Assembly: GCA_948470475.1 (NCBI GenBank)
Contig: OX419347.1
Coordinates: 2,984,572-3,048,571, forward strand
Reading direction: 5' to 3'
DNA: 64,000 nucleotides
Source: Galaxea fascicularis
Lineage: Eukaryota; Cnidaria; Anthozoa; Scleractinia; Euphylliidae
Shown: one piece after another, positions 47,959 to 61,900 of the stretch
Position numbering within the stretch: position 1 is the first letter of the stretch
Layout of the letters: each line of letters begins with the position of its first letter
Made by a program: the position numbers and the translations under genes
The notes under the pieces: generated by a model
Told to the model about the DNA's origin: nothing
The model's input: only the letters and a program-made list of their open reading frames with translations
The model's database searches: none

Positions 47959-48903
47959 TGAGCTACGTAGTCTTCTACGTATGCTTTCTCTCTTATTTCC
48001 TTGACCGCATTAGTCCTGGGAGGGTGTAACCCAGGGCTCAGTATTAATGCTAATCTAAGATTAAAAAATTAACCAAGGCGTTTATCTCTCTTTTCCCAAA
48101 CGTTTTTAATCGGAAGTTAATCCTGAAAAATAAAGAGCATCAAAATAAACTTTCGCCCAAACCTAGCTATACTGAACAAGAGAAGACTCGAAAAAACAGT
48201 TTTGTAAAGCAGCTGCTACACGTTGAAAAGTTTAGCTGAAACTGTTTCAGCAGGCGTTGCACCGTGTAACATGGTCGGTTTCGTGAAACTCCTTTGAACT
48301 TCCGTTGCGAGACAAATTTCACGAAAAGTAGAACCGCTTTCTACTTCTGCAACAGTCGCAACGATCGAAGTGGTGATAAAATCAAGAGTTTCATTGTGTA
48401 ACACAACTTCGTGAAACTGTTTGGTTTGGTTGTGCACCAAAAAAACGATTGAAAGGCTTTTAAATTTTGAACGACTATTATAATATTTACAAGAAAGAGT
48501 AGTTTTCAAGACGAAAATTAGAGCTAACGCTTTTTCATTTTCTCGACTTTTGTAGCCAATGGCAGCCGGCGAGGGTGGGGTCATTAAAAACATGGAAAAG
48601 GATGAAGAAGGGTGGGGCCATCATTTGATTAAGTTATATAAATTAGAGGCCTTAGTATCACACCTTCACCTGGAAAGTTGATAGCTAAGCAACTCTATCC
48701 CAACATTTCTTTTCAGTGGCTAAAACAGCCACCTGGTAACCAGTCATAAATCTGAGCAAAGAGAAACGACCAAACTGCCTCACTGATAGTAAGCATTAAC
48801 ACTTTGACTCTACATGATTGTCTGTACTTCTTAAACACACTATGCTCAGACGAAAGTAATAGGGATTTGTTCTTCAACTACTCCATTCCCCTGACTTGCT
48901 TTT
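47959..48903. other. Convergent 3' intergenic region
   Basis: Separates the ends of the small plus-strand gene and SMC2. 48225-48430 has several TTTCGTGAAACT / GAAACTGTTT motifs in both orientations, probably an old inverted element. I found no close canonical AATAAA for SMC2 on the minus strand. Confidence 0.4.
48129..48134 (+). terminator. Possible polyadenylation signal of the small gene
   Basis: AATAAA 171 nt after the stop codon at 47958. Confidence 0.45.
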
Positions 48904-49915
48904 TTAGCCTTGAGTTGTCATAAGAGGCAGCGGAGCACTCTCAATTCTTGGCCTCTTGCTTCTGTCATCCTTCTTTTTAACAGTGCTCTTGCCTCCTCGT
49001 CCCAGAGAGCTCGCGCCATCCGCATCCCGAGAGGGTTGATTCTGAGCATACCGCGTCACCGTGGAGACACCATCGATGAATTTGGTTTTGAAGAGGACGT
49101 TAGCATTGTTGAACATGCCGTCTTTAAGGGAAACCACGATGAACTGCGAGTGTTTGAAGTGCGCTCGCAGCATTTGACCGATGTTTTGCGTGTGCGAGAG
49201 ATCAAGGGCAGCATCTACTTCATCCAAGATGTACAGGGGGGCGGGTTTGAAAAGCAACATGGAGAGAATGAGGGAAAGTGCCACCAAAGACCTGATTAGG
49301 GGACAGTAAATAAAGAGATGTTAGGCCTCCTGAAGTCATCTAGAAATTTAGAACTGGAAATTGAAGACTGTTTTAGAAAAACATCAAGAAGTCTTGGAGG
49401 ACGTGAAACTGTTGTAAAAATACAAGTCGTTGCTTAAAAGTTGTTTACTAGTTGTTGGTTTGTAATCCGCAGGGCTGTCATTAAGAGCCGGGGGCCGGGG
49501 ATTTTCCCCTGGTATTTTGAAGTATATCCCTGCTACTTTGAAAACCAGCATGTTGACTTCACTACAGCAACTCAAATCTCCGGCTATTTTCTGTAAATCC
49601 CCACCTACTTAAAAAATTAGTGACAGCCCTGAATCCGTGTTGCTAGTATTTTCGTTTTGTTATTTTTTTTTTTAAATAAGTAACAGACCTTGCTCACTTG
49701 GCAGTAAAACATCTTAAAAGAACGTTCAAAAGCTGGTTCGCCTTTCGCAAAGCGTACACGTACCTTTGTCCACCGCTTAGTTCACTCAAGCTTTCTTTCC
49801 ACACGTTACCAAAAGCAACTTTCACCTCCAGACCATCAAGCTCTGTTTGGCCCTCAGGAGGTGCCAACTTGGCCGTGGTGCCGGGGAGGAGAGTAGAGAA
49901 TATGGAACCAAAGTC
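48904..49915 (-). other. SMC2: SMC2 C-terminal ATPase head region (last two exons)
   Basis: Exon 49764-49915 encodes [17 protein letters not shown] through the C-motif LSGGQ, and splits the Arg codon right after it. Exon 48904-49291 encodes Walker B ([12 protein letters not shown]), the D-loop and the switch histidine region ([10 protein letters not shown]), then a tail ending PLMTTQG. These are the residues that close the ATP sandwich with the partner head. Confidence 0.93.
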
Positions 49916-52900
49916 CTAAAACAACGATGGACCAGTAATTTAATCTGAAATGCGTCTCATGTTAGGGTAATGTTTTGAAAGTAACGACCTTCTGAAGGCA
50001 ATTGACAACTGGAGGCGCGATAAAGTGGAGTAGAAATTGCAGTTGGCAATTCGAGATGCTAAACCCATTTCATTCCCAAAGTGCCCAGAATGAAAAGAAA
50101 ACACAGAAACAAAAACAAAACAAATTCCCTTTTTTGAATGATAAACCAATAGTACCACAAAACGAACTTCGCCCCAACACGTCTTATTTGAATCGTTATT
50201 CTCTAGTGCAAAAAGTAAGACTATTTAAATAGATGAAAATCTCCTCATTTTTCCTTTTCTCATACTTGTTCTATTATCGTTTTTTCCCTCGTATTCCCTC
50301 ACTTATTCGTTTTACTCGAGACCTTAACGTTCTAGATTTTATGTTTTTCCTATTTTACTGATAATTTATCCTTTATCCTTGAACTAATTGTAAGTCTGAC
50401 CCGCCTAGATTAGCCTTAGCTACCTGCGGGCCGGTTAATTTTGTTTTTTTTGTAATGTGTGAAGAAAATATGAAATACGAAATAAATAATAAATACGAAA
50501 CCACGACCTTTAAAGCACAATAAATAGTACCATAGAGCAAACACCAGACATGAGGTTTCGAGATACACATAGACGTCTCATTACGCGCCTCGCTTTATCC
50601 AGTTCTCCTGTGTTTGCAAAACTTTCTGTGGTATGAACAGTTACTTGTATTTCTGAGAAGCTATAACATGTTTGTTTGCATCCACCAAAAGATTGCAAAG
50701 AGTCGCCACGGGTAAGTGTCCCATTCACGAGGTTCTAGTCAAACCCTTTTCGACAAAAGAAAAGAGAAGACTTGCGACGACTCACCTTATTGACTTTCTT
50801 CCAAGCGTTCCTAAGCGCTTCGTTTTTCTTCTCGTCAAGTTCTTTGATAACTGAAGCGATCTTTTCTTTGTCATTGAGAACAATTCTCTTTTTCTTCATC
50901 AAATCGTTGTACTAAGTGATAAAAAAAAGACATCACACGATGAAAACACATTTACGTCAGCCAAACAAAAGCATAAAATGCTTCAGTCCTTTTCTGGATA
51001 GTCGAAAGAGCCTGGGAGACATCGACAGCGCAGGGAGACTGGAGAGAAAACAAAAAAAAAATGAGACCTCCACCACTCCGCTGGCCCTCTCGGCTCGCTC
51101 GCTCCAGACCTCGGCTTTTCGCACGCCCTTTCGACTATCCAGACAGTGTGCTCGCAGCCTAACAGAACCATATTAGAGTCGATTGGCCATTGAACTTTGT
51201 AACCTACCTTTTCTTCAGCCTTCCCCAACATGTTCATTGCTCTCATGTTGACATTTTTGCCGAGTTTCTCTTTCGTTTCCTGCAGTTTGCTCAACCGCCT
51301 GGACACCTCTTTCATGTCATTAGCGGCAAAATCGTATGCAGTGTTTGGCTGACCAAAGAACTGCTTTTCATTGGAGATCCATTCGTACTTCTCCAGCATC
51401 TGCTCGACCTATCGGTAAATTGAAGGACAAAAGTCAGTACTACAGTAACAGCCAGACCCTTCAAGTTTGCTTGAGAGAGCAACGAGAGAGTCGTTAACCA
51501 AGACAGTCTCAGGGCGTAGTAGACACTACGACACTCCAATTAAAATAATTCCTACAATGACATGACCATTTTGCAGCAGTTAAGAAGAACATAAGGTGTC
51601 CCATCATTAATGCCCTGAAAGGCACACCACGTAACGCAAATTAAAGGGTTAGTTCGCGACACTTTAGTTGATAGGTTTTTCTCAGTCTGGAAACATCAAC
51701 GCGTAAGGCACGTAGGCTTGACACGCCTGTGAGCTCGCTCAAGAGACGGACAAGAACTAAAACATACTTTTGTAGCTGCCTCTTTGCTGTCGCGTTGAAA
51801 CTTGTTTACTTTGTGATCAATCTCCTTCAACTCCAGCTGGATACCCTGCCCTTCTTTTTGTAGCTCTCTCTGCTCCCCAACTTTCTCGCTAATGGCCTGT
51901 CAACATAAGAAAAACTTTCAATTTTCTGTACGAAAAAGAACATCCAAAAGTAAACCAGACGAGAAAAGGGATGAACAGTAGAAGCGATTTACCTCGTTAC
52001 AAGCTTTTAGTGTTGCCTTCTGTTTGTTTAGTTCGTCGGCCGCTTCTTGGACTGCTTTCTAAGAAAATAAACGCATTTCCAATCTTGCACAATACTAGAG
52101 GTGCAACGGTTACAACTCGAACGTGCTTATACGAAAGTCGTGCATTTGAATCGCAGGTGAAAGACTCTCAGCTGTGAACCCAACTTTAACAGCCGCTTGT
52201 AAGAGGGTTTACAACCCATGGATTTTGCTTTACCAGTGCAATGATCTAACAACTGAGATACCAAGACAACTGGGAAGTGGTCATTTCATCACTTCCAAAC
52301 AACAACAACAATAACAACAACATCTTTGAAGGATGGAGAAACAGAAAACAAGTCAGGTCATCCGGAAGATAGTAGCTAAATCCGTACACTTGCTGTTGAC
52401 CAACCAAGGTTCTACACCTGTCTAACCATTGTGCCTTCTTATGGACAAGCAACGGATGGCTGAAGGCCACTAGCAACCGAGAAAACTATTGACATTGTCC
52501 TGTACAGATTTACGATCAGTCCGACGCATGTTCGGTTATCACTGATGGGTAACGAACTTTCCTGGAACAAAAAATAACTGTCCACTGTCTTGATGTTTAA
52601 CCGCGTAACAACACGATCCTTATCGCGGAAGATCACTACCAGAGGAACATTTTTCCGTTGGATCGCAGAGTTTTGGCCAATAATTACTAGTTGAAACAAG
52701 ATTTGACATGCATTGACAGCAAAGAATTGATCAACAGTACCTTGGTCTCCGTGGTATTTTCGGTACATTTTGTAACTTGCTCCTCCGCTTTGACAAGTGC
52801 TTCATCAACTGCTTTCATCTACAATGGTAAATATAGGGTAAAATGTGAACAGCCTCAACTTATCTTTCCAACCTTTATAGTACTGTCAAATACGACCTTC

Positions 52901-55900
52901 TTTCTTCTTTCTTAGAGCAGTTTTCACTTTGAGTGTCCAAAGTAATTCGTGTTTGCTTTGGTTTAATTTTACTACGCTCTGTGATTGGTTGGTATAACAC
53001 GCGCCACTTTTTTAACCAATGAGAAGCAAAACTAAAACAAAACATTACTCCCGCGTACTCATTTTCCCGCGCTTGGGGTCGGCTGCAAGTAAGTGCTGCG
53101 AGTCCTGATTGGCTCATTGCGCTACTCGTGTCTGTTGTGATTGGTCAGAGCAATGACTTTGGTTTTGGTTTTACGACACTCGATTGAAAACTTCCTTATC
53201 TCACAGCAATCTATCAGAGTGACAGTCTCAGAATTCAGGGCGCGACGAAAGTGCTGTCCGATAGCCCGGGGCTAGTGGAATGACTTGTCGGGCTAGCGTT
53301 TTCTTATCGCAGCTTGCGCGACGGGCAAGCACCACCGTTGGTTCCTCTGTTCTGATGATGATAAATTGAGCTTTTATAACAAAAATTGTATAGCAGAATC
53401 AAAATATACGAAGAATTAGTTTATATCTATGTTTGGCATCATTACTTGTATTTTGCATAATTAAATAAATCTAATTATTCTTTATAAACAATTTAATTTC
53501 GGGCTAGCTCCTCAGACCTTCGGGCTACATGTAGTAATCTCAAGTAACAGCTTGCCCGAAGGGCAACCTTATCTTTTCATTTTCGTCTCAACCTGAGAAT
53601 TGAAGGTTACGCCTCAGGGTCTCTTTACAAGCAATGTAAGTTGAGACAAGAGGGGTATTGAAGCAAGTTCTGGGTTTGCTAACTAAAGATAAAAAGATCA
53701 GAGAATACTAAGTGTACATTTACCTGTTGTTCAACATTAGACACTTCACTGTTAAGTTCTTCCATTTCTAATTTCATCTCCTCGACTTCCTGTAAATAAA
53801 CGATAACTGGTATGGGTTAACTTATTAGTAGGACCTCCTAAAGTGTAGTCTCCTTCGCAGCTGTTTTTTGGGATGTCACGTAACGCGGGAGCGTTGCGTA
53901 ACATCCCAAATGTGAGACCTAAAGTGAGCACAGAAATTCTCAAAAGTTTCCAAATAAAACGAATGCTTAATAAACACACAAGCCCCCCGACCACAGCAAC
54001 GTGGCGATCCTTGGGGAGCAGTCTCCTGGACGGGCCACCCATGCCAGACAGGCAGAAAGGTTGGGACCAGGCAAAGTGCGATCAACTGGCCCGCCATGTT
54101 GGAGCTTAAGCACCGAGCAAATGACCCTGTCCTGTAAAATCTAACGTAATGTTACAGAAACCGAAACGGCCTTATGCGCCTTCTGGTGCGGAGGGAATTA
54201 AGGTTAAGGTGAGGTCAATAAACACACAATCGTGAGCGCGATTCGTTAGCTAGTTACTGAAAGGAGGTGCACAATACAATACTTCAGGACACCAAACTAA
54301 GATGTGGATGCGTGTCGCAGATGAAAGCAGATAACCTGTTGTTTGGCCTTCATTGTTTTGGTTGATTCTTCTGCCTTCTTCTTTATCTTGTTCAAATCTT
54401 CCTCAGCTTTCTTCAGTTCTTTCTCACGATGAGCTTTAGCTTCCTGCCATGAAGAAAAGGTATGAAAACTGTAATAAGCGAAACTGGCAACAACGACATC
54501 GATACATGGAGTTCATCAACCAAAACTCTCCAAAATTTCCTTCTTGCATTTCAAACAGCAAATTGAATTCACAAATCAAGCGTCAATTCATCATTCAAAT
54601 TTAACTTCGGAGATCTCGGTTCCCCCCCCGCCCCCCCCAAAAAAAAAAGTAGAAAAGTGCCTTCCACCCTAATAAAGCATCAAATCCTGCTTGTAGTTTC
54701 CGAGTTTCCTGAATCCTGTTAGGGAGCTGGTAGAACACATTAGAGATCCCACAAGCTTTGTCAAATAGAAAAAAAAGAATAGACAGGTTAATACATGGTG
54801 CAGTTACCTTCATTTTATTTTCAACATCCTTGCATTTTTCAGTAGCAGTTGCAATGGTCTCCTTTGCTTTGGAAATCACCTCCTGTTGTTCCTCTGTAAA
54901 GGTAATAAACACAATGAAATCCTACCACCAGCCAGTATGTTTGTTGGCATGAGATGTATTTTCACTCTGTTCACTTATTTCTGATTTGCCGGAAAGTGAA
55001 AGTCAGATGACAAGAGCTCCCAGGGAAACACCGTGTCCTCGTGTCATTAGGTTAATTAACATAAAACCCAACACAGGATGAAGTTTCTAGATGTATCTTT
55101 TAGCCTATTCAGGGCTGTCATTAAGGACCGGCGGCTGGGGATTTTCCCCTCGTATTTTGAGGTATATCCCCGGTTTCTTTGATATAAAACCAGCATGTTG
55201 ACTTCACTACAGCAACTTGAATCCCCGGCTATTTTTTGTATATCCCCACCTACTTCAAAAATTAGTGACAGCCCTGCCTGTTGAAAGCCAGATGACAATT
55301 TATAGAGTAACACGAAATACTTGTCAGGGTTGTCAAAAATATTTTAAGTAAAAGTGTTCGCTAACTTACCGACTGTTTTTTGCAAAGCTTCAACTTCCTC
55401 CAGTTGGTGATGATGAGTACTCTGTTTCAATCTCGCTTGCACAAGCTCTGCTTCGTGAACTTTTAAATCGTACTGCTGCTTTACTTGACGAAACCTAACA
55501 AGTGACAAAAAAAAAGGAAATATGTGCGATTATAAGGCAAATAGAAAATTTCCAGAGATTCCTATTGAAGCTGAACTTCAGACGTTTAAATCGGGCACAT
55601 TAACAGCGATGCCACTCAAAAGGGATCATTCATTTTGTTCGAAAAGAGTAGGGGACGTAGTCTCCGGTGTGTGGTCTATCTCTGCCAGCATGTGGTTGGC
55701 CTGTCTGAATTAGCTTGAAGGACGTCTGAGCGAATGAGACCCCAATACGTATAGAGCCAGACGTCAGGCTACTTGCCGGATACTGGAACCCTTAATCAAG
55801 TACTCAAATACACCTACTCAAATCTTTCAAGTAACCGACTGTGGCATCCACTCTAAGGGTGTCTAACAAAGGTGAACGCGAGCGTAGTGGAGTGCAAAAA

Positions 55901-58900
55901 TGTCCTTATTAACTTTGGTTTCCTTCAGTGATGCTTATTGCGAATTCCCAGGCACTGAAGTTGTAATTCCACGTCGCTATTCCAGATACAATTATATGCA
56001 CAGTTTTTGATTTGCGGAATTAGCCGAGTACCCTGTATGTACTTGTGAACCAAAGGAGCTGTATTAAACTAAACATTTCAAAGAACGAATTGTACAAAAC
56101 GCCTCATGTTTCTCACTTGTTAGCCACTTTCTTACAGCTCTCCAGCTCTTTGATAACATCTTGCAACTCAGTACTCTTTTTCTCCAGCATGATTTGTGCT
56201 TCGTTCAGCTCCTGTAACTTGATCAGGATGGACGAATGCGATGGTCGAGCACCTAAAACAAACAAAGGTTAACTTTTAATGGCTCATCAGCAGGCCAGTT
56301 CAACAAACAAATTCTTTATTTCAAATAGAAATCACGCCTCTGCAACGAATCGCAATTCATTTAGTTTACACAATGTGATGGTGGTGGTGATGGTGATGGT
56401 GATGATGACGATGATGGTAATGATGGTGGTCGCGATGGCGATGATGATGGTGATGATGATGATTATGGTGGTGTTGATGATGGTGACGGTGATGGTGATG
56501 ATGGTGATAGCGATGGTGATGGTGATGGTGCTGATGGTGATAGAAAAATGTGATCTTACCTCCAGTAGCAGTTCCCTGAGGATCAAACAAATCTCCTCCT
56601 AGAGTCACTGTCCTGGCCTGCACGTTAGGGTCATACGTAACCTGTAATACAGCGTACATAATTTCCAACAAATGGTATTTCACAAAGTACTCTGTTTTTT
56701 TGTAACCTGTAATATGTAATTTTCAAAAAAGGGTATTTCAAATAGCCCTCCATTTTTTGAGAATTTCTGGTATTATTAATATAAGCCTGAAATAATTTCG
56801 TGCTTCCAGTTAGTCATCCTATTTTGTTTTGATCGAAAATCTTGAAAAATTGTCGTGACATCCACCATCTTGGAGTTTTTATTTCAACACAACACGTTGG
56901 GCTGTGTATAATACAAATGTACGTGTATAGGGGTTTGGGAACCCAGTCTCCAAATCTCACAACCTTGTCTGTTTGTCCGTCTGTCTGTCAATAAAATTAA
57001 GTTGAAAAAGCTCAAGATGAATGCATTTTGAACGCCATTTCTAGCAAATGGGGCAATTTGAAAAATTCCGAGACATTCTTGTCACGTACAGGGTTCAGGA
57101 AAATAAGAAATACTTCTTAGAAATATCAGTGAGGGGCAAATACTGATCTGATGACGGCCTCACAGTTATTTCAAGCACTGCCAATTTAAAGAGGTTCTAC
57201 AAACATTTAAGTCAAGGGTGAAAGAGCTTAATGTACGAACCTTTTTGGCATTGTCCATATTGTCACAGACGAAGGTCGTACCAAATACATAAGCCATGGC
57301 AGCCTTGATTTCTTCATCATAACCAACAAGCGACAGTGCAAGATGGACATTATCTTTGCCGACCTAAAAACAATGACATGGAAATTGGTATTGATCAGAC
57401 ATCAAGTGACTAAAACGTTTGGTTAAAAAGGAAATTTGCGACCGACTATACAGAACGCTGATAGAGCTTCAGGATACGGAGAAATAACGCTTTCTTTTTT
57501 GTCCAGAAAAGTCAAACTTTGAAGAAATAAGATAAACGTATTATAGACATTTAAGTGTTAAAATTTAACAACTCACCAAGCTCTCTGCTCTCTTAACAAC
57601 ATCGTTAGAAAGAGTCCGGGAAGCTATTTTATTCAGTGGAATAAATGTGTAGCGGCGCTTGAGTTTCCCATTGCTTATCAACTTTTTACCAGTGACTTCT
57701 GTGTCGACCACGACATTGTAAAGCTGCAAACATTTAGAAAAACAAGTCAACGATAAACACAAGATGGAAATGCTTTTAACTACGCTAAACACAGACGGAA
57801 ACCCGATGTAGAAATGTTTTTGGTTTCTTCAAAATTTTACATGTAGTTAAAAACACTTTTCTGTGGTGCTATGCTGTCAAGTGAAAATTTCAATTAAGAA
57901 TTCTTTACAAAATGAAAAACATGTTGGGACTAGGTTATTCTTATTCCGGTTTATTATAAGAACGTTTATATTTCTAAAGAAAATACATTTGGTAGTAATA
58001 ACCTTGGAGCATATGAGCCTTACATGTATTTCAAGTGCCACTCGTCACGGGCTTGGCGGGCCGCGCACGAATTTCCCGCCAAAACGACGGCAAAAACAAC
58101 GCATATTTTCCTTATTCCTAAAGTAAATTGTTTTGCTTATTCCGGGCAGCTATCGGGAACAGAATGAACAGAACGATATTCCGTTCTTTTTAAACAGAAT
58201 AGGTTCCAAAATTAGCCGCTTACCACCATTTCGAGTTTTTCTACTCTGGAATAGTCGCGAAAAAACGTCATGCCACGTCATGTTATGTCATTGGAAATCC
58301 CGAGAAGAGTAACGTGGGGTCTTAAAAGCTCTTAATTAATTAAACTATTAAATGTTTTTAAGCTTTAAATAACTTAAACGTTATTCAGCAATAAATAAAG
58401 TAGAAGTGAGGAAGTTGTCGGAACCGCTTGGCAATTATCCCACGAATGGGATGCAGGGTTCGTACACTTTTTTCGACCAAAACTTCAAGGACTTTTCAAG
58501 GCCTTTCAAGGCGCGTGCGAACCCTGGGGATGATTTTTGGATGATTTTTTATTCACCAAAACAGTTGTCAGAACGCACCTTTCCACCTGCAGTCACCTCT
58601 AAGCCAGTAGCTGTTGATGCATCCTTGACTTGGATCAACTGGGCCACTAGACCTTTAACCTGAAAAATATACAGTCCTTTACATGTACCGCAACTCGGAT
58701 ATTTTCAAGTATTTTAGGTATCCGGTCATTTCGTTCCAAGTCAAAGTTGGTTCGTACTTGGAACGAAATGGTTTGGAATGAAACGACGGTGGAATGAAAC
58801 AACCGTAATCCGAGTCATTTCGTAGATACTCTGCCTTGAAGCCATGGACAGTTAACATTAGAAAGTTATTTAAACCTCAATACAGTAACCTTACCAAAGT

Positions 58901-61900
58901 TACTCGGGTTGGTTTTATTATTTCGTTTTCTTCCACACTGGATATACCAACAGAACTTCTTGATTTAAACTTACAGTACCTTACTCCTGTCAAACTTTGC
59001 CTCTGGGTCTTTATATTCAAATTGAAGATTTGGAAATCTAAAACGAAAACAAATGAGCCATGTTAAGAGCCACCCAAAACAAAACTGGTTATGGTGTTTA
59101 TGTTTAACTCTTTATGGGCTGTCAGCTGTTACTGCTGCTTTGTCAATTTGCAATTTGTGCCTTTCTTTCTGCCTTCTCTTATAATTAGTACTTGTCTGTC
59201 TGCCAGCCTGTCTCTCTCTTCCTCTAGCAGTGGTCAACCTCAACTTTTTTTTAACAAACTAGTCCCTGGGCTAGTGGAGTCTAAAATATACTAGCCAAAT
59301 GGTGTCATTTGGTGGCCAATCATTGTCTAAATACAGATGTACATGACAGTCTGTGTCATTAATTTATCTTTTTGTACAAGTTATTAAAAATAAAAGTTTT
59401 GTCAACCATACTTCAATACATGAACTTCATGAGAACAAATTCAACACTTACTTTGCTTCAAGTGTTTCTACTTTGGTCCTCAGTTCTGAAACTTCAGCTT
59501 CTAACTCTCGTCTAAACAGAAGTGTCTCAAAATTAATGTACCAACTACTGCTATATAATAAATAATTATTATTATATGACTTGTTGTGGTTCAATTTTAT
59601 TTTTGGTTTATATTTTATTTTCCTTAGTTTCATACCCAAAAACAAAGAGAAAACAAGGGTGTTTATCATTTTGTCACAACTGGCTGGCCAGACCAGTCCA
59701 TCTGTAAAGAGAATTCCACTATTAATCAGAACTGTCCATCCAGATCAGTTACTTTTAATAATAATATTTTATGCATAGCAGTATTGGGCTTTTAGGGAAA
59801 ACTATAGAAAGAAGCCTATTTCATTTTTCAAAATGACCAGTCTGGTTTGCCAGTTCTGACTTTTGGTAAGCGCCCTGTGTGAAGCACTTGCTGGGTATCC
59901 AAAGCTAGCTTACAATGCTAGCTAGCCATAAACAATAACTTATACATTTGAACCATTATCAGGGCTGTCATTAAGGGCTAGGGACTGGGTATTTCCCCTT
60001 TTAATTTGAGGTATATCCCCGGCTACTTTGATCTAAAACCAGCATGTTGACTTCACTACAGCAACTCGAATCCCCAGCTATTTTTTGTATATCCCACCTC
60101 CTTCAAAATTAGTGACATCCCTGATTATCGATAACATGTTTCAAGAATGTTATAGACCGGTGTAATCATTAAACAGGTTAGTACATGTATACAAGCCTTC
60201 ATGTCCTTGCTTTACATTAAAAAATAGTTTCTTTTGTGTTTTTTGCAAGTAAATATACCTTCTAGCAGTAAGTTTCTCCTCTCTTCCTTCTTCATAGTTC
60301 AGTTTCTTCATTTCATCCTAAACAGTGCAAACCACGATCAGTGATAAACACAGTCATAATACTTTTTATGACACATTCATGTAGCTAAATAAAGTGCAGA
60401 TTTCTATGTAAAAGTTACCTCAAGTTTAGATTTACTCTTTTCAACAGCATCATAGGCATCCTTATCCTTCTTGTAACTGTTCTCTGTGTTTTTCAGTTCA
60501 GACTGTTTTTTCTTTAGTTCTGACTGAGCATGCTTCAATCTAAAGCAAAGGCAAATCATAATTTAAACAGTAGCTGATGATGTTAGATAGAAATGACATG
60601 TTTCACACACAGAAAGGTTTGATAATTAAGACTCAATGACTAGTCCTTAGAGGAACAGTGAATTTTGTTTCCTGAGAATCTCAATGTTTTCTGAGACAAA
60701 GTAGAGGGAAACATTGAGGTTTGAGGGAAGCAAAATTCACTGTTCCCCAAGGGACCAGTCATTAAGTGATTTGTTATATAGCAAAACAAATGGAAACAAA
60801 AACAAAAGCAAATTTTGAAAAACGCGTTGTTCCAGCAACAACATCCGGCCACCTTCAACTGCACACTCTGATCATGTGCAACAGTGGTCAACATTTCTTG
60901 GGTAATAGTGAACTGTTTCCTATTTGACATCAGTTTTCACAATGTTGCCCGTTCATGGCATTTGGCAGTAAACAGTTTCACTGTTAGATGTCATGTGACC
61001 ATGAACTAGCAAATGAATGGGCGTGCTTACAAACTGAATCAATATTACCAGGGCTCGAGACTAACGGTAGCCAGCTAGCCACAGACTAGTAAAAATTCCG
61101 TTTTGGCTAGTAGGTTTTGCGCTTCACTAGCCATTTTGGCCAGTGAAAATGCCAGCACTAATGTTGTGCACTAGCCACTGGGCCAGTAAGCTGAAAAGTT
61201 AGTGTCGAGCCCTGATTACTGTTCAATAGTTATGGCCCAGAATGTCAAATGAACCGTATTTGATGCCTACATTAGCTCCCATGAGTTTCTTTTCCCATAG
61301 AGCAAATACATAAAAATTATATGCCTGTGTGACTCACTGAAAATTAAATCTAACTTAAAATCGATGGAGTTTGAATTTCACTTACTTCATTTGAGCCTGT
61401 TTGGATTCTGTCTCAGCAGAGCTGATTTCATTCTTGAATGCTGTGGATAAAAGAAAGCAGATAACATTAAAAAACTGTCCATACACACTGAACATTACCT
61501 TAGATTGCCTAAAATAATTAATTGTTCTCCTACTTGTGACCCAACTCCAAAAATTACCCCTTAAGGATAACAAAGAAATTAATAATGTTCCTCCATATCA
61601 TCTTTAACTATCACATGGTCAATACAGCAAGGCCTCAGTTTGGGATTTTTCCGTAGACATCACTCTTGGTTAATAAGTAGTTTGCATTGTATCGTATTGT
61701 ATTGTATTGCGTTTGTATGGTGTGGTATGCAAGGTTTCTGCCAGAATGGTGTCTTGGCATCCTGTGGATGCCCATTTTCAGACGAAATTCAAGGAAAATT
61801 CACTTAATGTCTTATAACTTTATGGCAAAACATGCCTTGTGCTAGTTTTCAATGTCTGGCTAAAAGCATGACGGTATGGTATGGTATTGTATCGTATTGT